Part shown: positions 47,001 through 59,000 of the stretch, one piece after another
How the letters are laid out: every line of letters begins with the position of its first letter
How positions within the stretch are numbered: the stretch's first letter is position 1
DNA from: Phoronis australis
Taxonomy: Eukaryota > Phoronida > Phoronidae
Reading direction: 5' to 3'
DNA length: 64,000 nt
Assembly: GCA_002633005.1 (NCBI GenBank)
Contig: NMRA01000226.1
Location: 487,004 to 551,003, forward strand
Program-made: the position numbers and the translations under genes
The notes under the pieces: generated by a model
Databases searched by the model: none
Seen by the model: the letters and a program-made list of their open reading frames with translations, nothing else
Told to the model about the DNA's origin: nothing

Positions 47001-50000
47001 TCGCGAGTTGTCTAAATCAACATTTTCTTGCGATGGAAGGCGGGTTTACAGGCCCTTTAAATTACCCTACCATTTTCGGGTGACAACTTGTCGAATGCAT
47101 CCTCATAGATATAGTTACGCCTGACCATCACGCGGATCCCTGGACCCAAGCCAAAACTGCTCATATCCGACTGATACTCCTCCTTGTCTTTGGATAACAG
47201 TCGCTGGAAGATCTGTTGACAAAAACGATACCCACGTCATCTTCCGTTGGGAGTCTGCTACAGCATCAGATAACACATTTTATGCTAAAGCTACATTTCC
47301 TATTCGTATTTAGAAAAATGGGTTAAGCCATTTTATATTCATATAATTGGTCTAGTAACATTCCTCACCCTGACACCACCTGATTAACTAACTTACCAAC
47401 AAGAACACTGACACCATCAGCAACTTAAGAAAATGCTTAGTAAAAGTTTTTTGGGGGTTGGCCAATCCTAAAATTGTGACTTTAAAATGGCACAGGTACA
47501 CATAGCCTGTAACTTGGATTTTGACGACTCATTCTGCAACAAATCAGGGTCAAATGAATGCGGTAATGTTCAAAGAACCCAAAGCACTTTAGTTTAATTT
47601 AACCTTGACAACTAAACAGTGCCAAAATGCCCCTTTAAAATAACAAAATCATATCAAATTAGTTAGAAACCAAAATGATACACATTAAGAATATGTTTTG
47701 TCATACTGATACTCAGGCGAGCAATCATGGAACTTCATCTGTAGTCTTGCTATCATATTTATAAACATGAAGGATTGTGGAAATGGAACTAATCAACGTC
47801 TGCACATTAAATGGATAAAACAGCAACAAAGCTATCCCACAATACCTCAACACAGAGCAACACTATTTCATAACTCAAAAAATATTATTTTATTATTCCG
47901 CCACATCATTACAAATGACGACATGACTGCAATCACGTCTGCACCAATACAAGCTCTTTTATATCAGCAACAGAAAAATACCTGCTCTCACAATGCTCCA
48001 CAATAACAGGGCATTTTACCTTGACGCGCTCGTAGAAGGACACAACAAATGGCAGGTGTGTGAGGATAGTCAGGTTCCTGGCTTCACTGTTCGACATGGG
48101 TGGACCCTCCTCATCTGGCAACAGAAAATAAATTAAAAAACATTTACAAAAGACACGGATAATGAAAATTTTGTTTTCAAAGAAAGGAATACACCTTGTT
48201 CACACAGTTGTCATGTTTCAAAGAACCTCTTTTTAGGTTTTAACAAATACAATGCATTTCGCGCTTAATCACAGTGCAAAGCGTGTTTTTCGCATGTCTC
48301 GTTAATATTTATGTCTCAAATGTATTTGCTTTTTAAAGTTAAAAAAGAGACTCATTTTCAAAATGGCGACTGCGTGAGTAAGGTCAATGCGCTTACAGGA
48401 AGAATGTGCATTGTAAAGACTATGGTTTTATGTAATTAAGCCAGGTCTACTAGTGTTCTTATAGCAGAGCAGGAAGATGACATATAACAAAATGATACTT
48501 TTTCTTCTGTTCCTTCTTGAAACAGATGCTTTTACTAGCCCAGGGGTTTGTTTCATGAAAAGTGGCAGTGTAAAAATAATTCCAAAAATTATCTCAGTAA
48601 CCATGAATTATGTTTTTATTCTCAAAGACTGCGCATTTTTGCTCAAGTGAGATTTGAGTATTTTTCAGAAATAGTAGCGTGGAGCATGTGACCAAATTTT
48701 TTAATTAAGTCATAAGTTATTTTTCATGCAATAGACCCAAAGCATGAGGCAATGCCTAAAGTCTAATCTGAAAATGTGCTGGTGACTGACTCGGCAACAG
48801 ACCAATGAAAAAAAACATAAAACCTCATTCCAAGTCAAACTCTAAAAAGATTTCTCACCTAAATTTCTTCTGTTCAAAGTACTTAGTTCACCAAATCGTT
48901 TTCTTGAAAGACTCTCTTGATTCTTGTAGATTTGGGCAGACTGAAACAGAGAAAAAAGAAGACTTGCTCATATACGTCATGGGAATGGCTTAAAAAAGGG
49001 CAACAATGTTATATACCCAGTATATTGAAAATTTTGAATTAAAAATTTTCATTACAAAAATACAAATTAATAAAACTGGTCTGATCATATCAAATGCAAA
49101 ACTGACGAAATGGTAAATAAATTCATTTAACCTACTAAGCCACATTTAAGAGAACTTAAAATTGCCAAAATTCTCTCAAAACAGTCATAAAGTCATTAAA
49201 TAAATCAACTGGAGTTTAATATCTGAAGTAAGCTAGTATGTAGAATCATCCAAAAATACAGTTGGCTACATTGCAAAAGTATTCACACAAAATGAATTGC
49301 CCCGTCATGACGGCTGTCAGTGGTGCTGTTCCCTCCTGACCACGAATGAAAGGTAATTAAAGGAGAATGCCACCCAAAAAACAACCTATTTTGTATCGAT
49401 TTAGATCGAGTAGTTCTACTCGATAACAGCAGGTTCGGTTGCGTTACCCGACACCTGATGGCAGACGGAGGTGTTGAAATTATCCAATGACGTAATTGGT
49501 TTCACACGCAGTCTGTTCAGCAGTTCACAACAGGGGTTAGTGGTGTCAGTTTATCGCTTGAATTCATCATATAACACCAATAAATCATCAAACTTCAATG
49601 TAAAACCCTTAAAAAATACACCGAGTTCTTATTAAAACGTGTTGTTTTATTTCGCTGTTACGGATTTACTGTTATTTGGACACAACGTAGCCTACAAAGT
49701 TCGGAAGGCCAATTTACCAAGGTCCGTAGCAGGAGTTTGGGGTCTGTTCGGAGATAAATTCGAAGTATTCTTCCGTGAAATACAGACAGGAGAACGTAGA
49801 TCTGTGTTGTTTAAACACAAAACGCTCGTTATCCCGGCCAGTGGCTCAGAACCCGATCAGGCCTGTCACGGCCGCCGGGACTGGCACGAACATAAACCTG
49901 CTTGAGTTGGAAACTAAACCTCCAGTCACGAAGAGACTATATGATAGTGAGCCAAAGAAATAATGTGCACGTAATTATTTATGTGAATTGGCCTGACGAA

Positions 50001-53000
50001 TGAAAATCTACTTACTTGTCGGGGGCCGCCAAAGTCGGGTTCCCCTTCTACAGACCGTCAGGGCAAAGGTTGTACAGTAACAATGATTTGAATAATGTAT
50101 TCACAACAGCAAACACTGAATTAGCATGCGCTCATACGACCTCGGTGCCCGGTCAGTTACCTTTGTTGCCTGGCATCAAAAGCCGGTAACGCTGTGGTTT
50201 ATTCATTGCTGGCTTCTCAAAACATCTGCACTCACGAGCACTCCAAGGCATTACAAATTGTATCTAATGAGACAGGCTTTGTGTCAGTTTCATATAAGCA
50301 TTGGTTTGGGTCAGTTTAGGATGAGAATAATTCATTTTGAAACCGAACACACAATAATACATGGCAACTGGCCCGGCGCTAATCCCGACTTAGTCAAGAG
50401 TTCATCTGACGAAAACTTCACGGGTCGGATCGTTAGGTTTCACAGCCTATCAGTTCAAACCGGAATACACTGATCAAGAAATACTAGAGAGGCTCCGTGA
50501 ACATGCATAGGCAACGGAACGTATGGATAGTTCTTTGGTAAGCTGGAATTCGTCGGAGAAATCACTGTCGATGAAATGCCGGCCAGACACGGAGATGTTT
50601 CACGGCCTCATACTTGCTATTAACAGCATACCTTTCATTCTTCACTACCGCAAGCCGCTTCCTAAGCATTTCGGGCTCTCGAGGAAGCCGAAAAAAAAGA
50701 TATAACCGCTTTCTTCGCAGCTTCACAGTTCGGACAAGCGGGAACCGGCGATCCACCGCAATATAGCAGCATTCACGCTGCGTCGCTTCTCACTTCCTCA
50801 TGGGTCAACGCGACACCTCTCGGCAAGGTGAGGTCCACTGTATAAGAGGCGATGTGGATATAGACTGATTAAGACGGTAAAAAAGACTAATTAAATCTGG
50901 TGGCATTCTCCTTGGGAAGTAAGGAAGGTAGCTAGGTCATCCTGTAATGGTCATAAAAATTTTGTCCCCATAATGGTCATAATAATTTAGTATGCATAAT
51001 GGTCACAATAATAATGTTGTCCCTATAAAGGTTATATTTTTGGCCGCATAATGGTCACAATAATAATTTTGTTACAATATTGTTCATAATAATTTTGTCC
51101 GGATAGGGCAAAATAATAATTTTGTCCGCATAATGGTCATAATTATTCTGTCCGCATAATGGTCATCAACATAATTCTGTCCTCATAAAGATAATAATTC
51201 TGTTCGCATAATGGTAATCATAATTCTGTCCGCATAATGGTCATACTAATAATTCTGTGCGAATAACAGTCTTAATAATACTTTAGACCACATAATGGTC
51301 ATAATAATTCTGTCCATATAATGGTCATAATTTTGTCTGCATAATGATCATCAACATAATTTTGTCAGCATAATGGTCATCAACATAATTTTGTCCGCAT
51401 AATGATCAACATAATTTGTCCACATAATGCTCATCAACATAAATTTGTCCGCATAATGGTCATCAACATAATTTTGTCCGCATAATGGTCATAAAAATAA
51501 TTTTTTCCGCATAATGATCATCAACATAATTTTGTCCGCGTAATAGTCATAAACATAATTTTGCCCGCATAACGGTCATCAACATAATTTTGTTTGCATA
51601 ATGATCATCAACATAATTTTGTCCGCATAATAGTCATAAACATAATTTTGTTTGCATAATGATCATCACCATAATTTTGTTCGCATAATGATCATCAACA
51701 TAGTTTTGACCGCATAATGATCATCAACGTAGTTTTGTCCGCATAATGGTCATTAACATAATTTTGTCCGCATAATGGTCATAATAATTTTGTCTGCATA
51801 ATGGTCATAATAATTTTGTCTGCATAATGGTCATAATAATGATTTTGTCCGCATAATGGTCATAAAAATGTATTCCGCATAATGATCATAATGATAATTT
51901 TGTCCCCATAATGATCATAATAATTTTGCTATTAATTGAATATACCATCAAGATGAGGAAGCAGTATTTTGTCAGATTACATTGATCTTATATTGCATAT
52001 GCTCTGGAATATCACAACTTTTCAAGCTGGAAGATTTCACCATTCTTTTGCTGTTTCATGATATAAACACAGGACTTCATTGTCATACAACCGACCTGGT
52101 CAGCCATGATAGTCACATGACTAGACAGCCAGTGATCCTGGGGACAAAACTGATGTCTGACATCACGACTGTAGAGCTGTTTCACCAGGTTGGAGGTCAC
52201 CTTCAACAGAAAGTAGTCCATAAGTCATTCTCCAAACACACACACTTACATTAATGATTCCATGAACTATGAAATAACCCATGCTACCTGCAGATTTTCA
52301 TTACTTGAACATTAGCAGGGATTTCCAGAAGTGATTTTGTATGCACAAGCTGTCTCCCTGGGGGCTCTCTTGGAAAAAGTGGTAGGGCACTTCTGGAGAT
52401 GACCGCAGTGATCACCACAGCGCCCTCGTTTAGCAGTAAAGAGAGAGCTTAAGATTGAAAAGTTCAACTTAGTGATCAGGGCTTGGAATGACCAATGGCA
52501 AACAACGCGGAAATTTTTACGACCCGAAACATGCGCGCAGCCAGTCTTGAAAAAGTCGGTGTGGACCTTTTGCCGACAAAAATCGAGAGGACTAAAAAAA
52601 AAACCTACCACCTCCGGAAGCCCGGAAGCGTGCGTCTGCATCTGTCTTAGCTCGCCGCCACTTCCAAACATTTTTGGCTGCAGAGTCGTAGTATTTGTCA
52701 CCGCGGTTTACAATCACACGAGTCGCCATTGAGGAAATCCACCACGCTATCCCAGATGCCCTGGCAATGTTGACAATTTACGTTCCTCCGAAACATAAAG
52801 AGCAACTTACGCTTTTCGAGGTGAAAGTCGTCAGCGGCGGTAAGAANTCCAAACATTTTTGGCTGCAGAGTCGTAGTATTTGTCACCACGGTTTACAATC
52901 ACACGAGTCGCCATTGAGGAAATCCACCACGCTATCCCACATGCCCTGGCAATGTTGACAATTTACGTTCCTCCGAAACATAAAGAGCAACTTACGCTTT

Positions 53001-56000
53001 TCGAGGTGAAAGTCGTCAGCGGCGGTAAGAAAAAAATTTGCAGTGGAAATTTTAAATCAAATCTGATTTTTTTACGCGGAAATATAATAAAATACGCGAA
53101 CAGAACATTTGAAAAAAGCGGAAATCCGCGTTACCTTAAACAGAGATGCCCAGAGAACTTGTCTCTGTTGCAGCTCTCGGGCAGTTATCGCTCCCTTAGT
53201 AACAACGCCACTTGTGAAAGCCTTCTGCAGGTCCTCGTGAAGAACTGGTCGGGTTTCGGGATATGCCAGCTTGATAATGCCAAGGCAGACATCACGGAGG
53301 TAGCGTGATATTAGGATTACCTCGTGCACTGCGAACGGGGTACTGCTGTCTCGAGAAACTATTAGAAGACAATTCACAATACAACTTACTGTGCATCACC
53401 TTAGAAAACACCAACACATTGTACAATTGACTTATCACCAGGATTTTGAGTGACGGATTAACTGACCAATCAGAATGTAGGATTCTTGACACAGGATTTT
53501 TGAAACCAAATGAAGTGTTGTTGATACCGTTGTTTTTCTATCATAACTTGTACATTTTGTTTTGGCTAAAATTTAATAAACAGACATGGTGATGTATAAG
53601 CATGTCCAGGCAATTACTAGTCAAGATCAATCCTGTTCAATAAAAATGTGTCAAAACTATCTGGTCTGATCAGTAGGTAATGGACTGAGGTTTAACATTA
53701 AGAGCCTGCACACACCAAAGTGAGACAGAATAATTTTAAAATACAGAAATGAAATTGAATGGTTACCTGTTTTCGAGTGAAACTCTGCGTCATCTAAAGA
53801 GACGAGAGTGTGACTGTAGAGGGCACTAAACGTGGACATGAGTGGACATATCCTACAGATGTCACTGCTGGACATAGGCAGTCCGTGTGATAACATGATG
53901 AGTAACGAAGATTGGGATCTGGAATCAGCGTAGATACAACAGTAAGGGCCAGTGCAGACAGAGACACAAAAATGCAAAATTAGCTTGGCTCATGACCTAC
54001 ATCAGTTCTGCAACAAATTGACCGTAAGATTTTGCTTCATTAGGCAATGAGGTAAATATTTACTTTACCTGGTATGCATAAATCCTCACAGCATACCAGT
54101 GAGGGGAACTAAGTGCTTAGCCAATAACCTTTGGTAGCCAATGAAAATGATTTATTGCATCATGTCACCAATAAGTTATCTCTCTCGCTAGCTCATTGTA
54201 ATCTTGTGTACTAAATTTACGCTTTTAACTACAAATGTTTAGGTCAGTGAGTGTTTTGTTCGCTGTGAGCAGGAAACCGTATCAAGCTATGAACTGCGTT
54301 ATAATTCATTTGAGGATGACAGCTGAGCTCACAACTGTTCGTGTGCGCTGGCCCTTACTGGCAACTGAAGACAAACTAGTTCAAGTTGCTAATAAGGGAA
54401 GATATACCCATCAAGTACAGTCAAGCAGAGAGCTACTAGAACAGACAGGGTCATTTGAACTGTCAGAATGGGGCTATGATCCGAAAATCCAACTCATTCG
54501 CCATGTACTTGCAGCGAAACATCTTCGTTTATGAAAAAGAAATTGTAAATTCTTTCCCATAATTCATGAATTTTTACCCATAATTCAATATTCCAACCTC
54601 ACCAACTAATCACTTTGGTGACCACCATTTTGCTAGGTTAGGCTAGTAACGTCTTGAGTATAGTGGTGAAACACTCGCCTATCACTTGTGTGAGTTTGTG
54701 CAGTATTATGTGATCTAGCTAGAAACTTGGTTTACACAATGCACCCCTGCTCTGAACTTAAAAGGCCTGCCGCTAGCTTTTGAGATGTACAATTACTGTG
54801 ACGTGAATATTCAGCTGATAATTGTTGTGACATAGTCCTAGTGAGGATCATAAAATTAATGTTGGAAATGACGATGAAATCTTCTGTTTGTTTGGTCTTC
54901 AATTGACCTATCGCCAGGACTTTGAGTGACAACAAAAATGACCAAACAAACATCTTGACACAGCTTTGTTTCCAAGCCGCCATTTTACCCGACAAACAAC
55001 ACGTTGCCGGGTAAAACTTATTGTTAGTTTGTCGATATTTCGCAAGGGGGTGGAGCTTGCAATAGGCCAATTACCTGATATTACTGTGACCATATAGACA
55101 TAACCATGACTATGAATCCAACTCTACATCACTCCTTCAATAACCAACAATACACTGGATGTATTTTATGTTTTGTTGTATAGTGAGATTAGTTCTGGGA
55201 CCATCATCAAGGGATAGAGAGAACTAAAATTTGTAAATACTGACACTTCTTTTTATGTTTCACAAATTGGAAATGCTTTCAATATTAAATTAATGTTCAC
55301 AGAATGTGTATTGTTCATTCGAAAAAACTTTTAACATGGGTGATGCCATTAGTCGAGTACCTTCCGCTTGGTGAAAACATTTACTTGGGGCAGCAACTGT
55401 GGTATAAAGATTGACACTAAAGGGCCTTTCATACTAACGTCGACGCGTCGATGGTTTGGGGAGTTGCGGTCAGTATGAACGCTTAACTCCGGTCCTGGAT
55501 CGCAGTTAAGAGCTCCAGTTAACATCGCAGTTAATAGGTGGATTTAAGACCGCAGCGTCGACGCTGCGGTGCAGTATGAACGCTTAACTCCGGTCCAATC
55601 GAAGTTATCGCCATGCGCCACTGTTATCATCAACAGTTACAGAGTAGTGCCGTCACTAATAACTACTTATTTTTGGGTTTAATGATAACCAATCGATTTA
55701 AAAATGAGTTTTATGTCATTTAGCACATTTAAATGTTCCAAATTGTCACATTGAAAAAAATCTTAGCGTGCAGCGCTACCTTGCGATAACTTCGATGACG
55801 TCAGGGTCACCAACCCTTTACTTCGATGGTCATTAACTACCAAAGCCAGTATGAACGGTCCAGTTAACTGCGCTGTTTACGTCGACGCTCCGCTCAGACC
55901 GGAGTTAAGTCAATATGAAAGGGCCTTTAAATAACCACAGTTTCTTCAGACTGAGGTATTTATACAACACAACAACTTACCCTGTAGCTGATGTTGTCGA

Positions 56001-59000
56001 CACCTGTTGACAGGCGGCCCAAACACTTCTGATAAACTGTGGGTTGAAGGCCAGTGAGTACAGCAACCTGGAACAATGGAAAGACTGGTGTTCATCATGT
56101 CCTGTTACTCAATCCATTTGAGAAACTATCACCCAACACAAACCAAAAGTTAAATGAAAACTTCACAGTGATTTCCATTCCTCGGCACTAACCACATATC
56201 AAGTCCAGAGAACCATCAAAAGAAACATTTGTGTGAGTTGCTTGTCAGAAGATCATTATCAGACCACGTTATGAAGGATTGGGGAATAATAAGTTCAAAC
56301 AAACTTTTGCTTCCTAGTTTAAATGCATGTCATGATTTTTCTCATATTTTTATCGTTAAAACTGTAAAAACATTGAAAACATCAAAAATTAGTTCATCTT
56401 TAGAAAGATGCTATAACTCTTGCAAGTGACAGTCTATCTGTACTGTCATACAATGCTATTGTATTGTCAATAAAGGACAATGAGTATCTAGAGACGGACT
56501 CAAACTTTGACCAAAAATTAGATTGCTGAAACAGCATTAAACAACAAGACATCGATTAGTCTGACTTACCTTTGGCTGTGTATAGAGCATTTCTGATTGG
56601 ACATGATCCAGTCACAGATCCTACAAATGCCAATCAGGTTCTCCATGCTTGGGTCACGGATGCAGCACTTCAAGAAGCCTTTAACGTGATTGGTTGAGTT
56701 CAGAAGGCAGATACTTTCCAGCAGAAGTGAACTGAGTTCGTGGCTTGGCTACAGCAGCAAATAAAATTCAAACTCTAGTCTTCATTTGAAAACTGGTTTG
56801 TTATAACTGATTACAGCAATCACAAAAAATCATCCCCACAAAGCATCACGAAATGTGATGTACTGACACGTACTGACATCTATTGAGCAGTTTTTGTTTG
56901 GATTGTTCTCGTTAGTTTTTAGAAACACATCCGCTAATACCTGAATCACCAATTCTACAGTGAAGGCATTAATTGCATAAACATGCACCCTGTCAATCAA
57001 TTGCGTTTCATAAAATGGATCTAAAGACGACATTGAACGATAACGCCTATAAATTTAGTTCCTAAAATGTGTTAAAAGCATTACCCTGGGTACAGTGAAC
57101 AGTCACACAAATTGTCAAATAAAATGAACGGTTAGACTAATTTCCAGACTTTCATCTATGTCACCACGAGAATGCTCAGTTAATTCAAACAGCAACAACT
57201 ATCATCCGCATAGATTGGCAATAGTCGGATTATTGCTATTCACCGTTTTTTGTTTGGAGTTTGAAAATACCACTTACATCTTGAGAAGCAAATGGCAGAA
57301 AATTTAAACAAGTTTTCACGTGAAGAAAGTGAACTGTCACATTGTGTACAAATAGGAGCATTATTATCAACTGTGTCACTGTTGATTTTATCTTGATTGA
57401 GCTTTAAGTAATACTTACAATCCCTATCTTAAAAACAAATTAAAATAAATTGCATGACAGGTAATGAAGAAAACAGGATATCAACACAATATGGCTAGAT
57501 ATGACCTTGATGAATTCTAAATTTTTATCATCTTTTTCTGCCTTGTCTTGTCCAACCAGTACAAGTCGAAAAAGAATTACATTATCTCATCAACTTCATT
57601 CTCACTTATTTCATGCGACACGTCATTTAAGAATTCAAATAACCTCACCTGTTCGTCTTCAGAGTCTGAATCTGCATCAATATCCATGATGACGTCACTC
57701 TCATTGGTCAGAACTTGGATCCAATCTTGCAAAGCGTTGATATAATGAGACATGAGGTCAAGGCTGATGGCAGTCGTTGATCCTACAGAAGGTGCCAGTT
57801 GTAGTTGTTAATACATGTCAGAGTAAACGTTGTTCACTATTTGACAATGATTTACACTCAGTTGCTTTTTTCTGATTTCCTCCACAGTATTTGTCACCAA
57901 CATTTCGGAACAATAAGAAGTAGAAATTCATGGGTTTCATTAAAAACATGTATCGAGACCAGACAAAATGAGAGAATGCGGAAGCCAATAAAAGCTGCTT
58001 TAAAGTCCAGTAATACTTTTTTATTAAATATGCTGGCTTTCAAGCCCAATAGGAATGGGCCCATAGGTACGAAGACAAATGGTAGAAAAGGTCTACTTAC
58101 AGTTCAAAACTAGAAAGGGGAGAAACAAGGGAACAGAGACGATGAAAAATAAGAGAGAGCAAATGGGAATAGAGATAAAGGCTCATGTCTTCTATCCGAG
58201 TCAATCCTGTTAGGTTTCAAAACTACCATTTTAAAAAATTATTTAACACAATCTTAACGTATTTTAAAGTGTTTTATCAGGCAGCTACCGCATTGAGGAA
58301 TTTAATACGTATTGGGATCATGAACTTAACCAATTTTGATAGTCTTGACAAAGCACTTACCCATAAAAGAATCAGCCAGAGACACAAAAGCATAAAGTAA
58401 CCACGAGGAAGGCTTCAGGTCAATGAATTTGTAAGAGGCTTTGTAATTGGCTGATGACAGCTGCTGTGTGGTGATTGCCTGGAGTAAGTCAGCGAATGGC
58501 AGTGCAGTTTGCTGGTCGATGAGTACAGGTAGGATGAAGTTCTGCACCTGTTCTGTGTATGGACCAGAGAAGAACTCGTAGCAGAGGGAAATGACTGCGT
58601 CACACCTGGAGAATGAAAACTGGTGGTGAATGACTTGTGAAGACTGGCATTTAACAAAACTGGCTCGATGTCAGCTTAAACACTAATGTCCTAACATATA
58701 CACGTACAGGTAAACTTGACTTGATCATATATTTTGTAACACGGGTGTAACTTAGGCCTAGGTAATCTTAAATCTCAATGAGCAAGACCACTGCACCTAC
58801 GCGTATGACAACTTTACTAAAAGTTCAAGCACATATTGTGGGCAATGTGAAGGCGATATTACGTGCCAATAATGTTGACTGGTACGAGAGGCATGATGGT
58901 AATAGCCAATTGGAGTTTAAGAGTCTCTACTTTGTGTTGACACTGGGAAGAGTAAGTCAACACGATTGTCTGTCAGTATCACAATGACTGAAATTATTTG

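Larger units (their letters stand above)
48115..52095 (-). other. Large UBE3C intron region with one missing exon
   Basis: Between exons ending at 52096 and starting at 48114 the reading phase and the human alignment both require one more exon of about 85 nt coding for a linker before the HECT domain. I searched by eye and found no segment with the right phase. Frames at 49639-49905 and 50126-50473 on the plus strand are not recognised. Confidence 0.6.

Noticed and set aside
50020-50060. Minus-strand segment before ACAA|GTAAGT as the missing UBE3C linker exon
   Set aside because: It reads TRLWRPP in one frame, faintly like the human linker, but its length leaves two bases where one is needed and the acceptor is weak.
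49639-50473. Plus-strand frames of 88 and 115 codons in a UBE3C intron
   Set aside because: No recognisable similarity, no repeat termini and no splice support; left as unexplained intron sequence.
50945-51929. CRISPR-like array
   Set aside because: Units are contiguous with no unique spacers and the genome is animal; it is a minisatellite.
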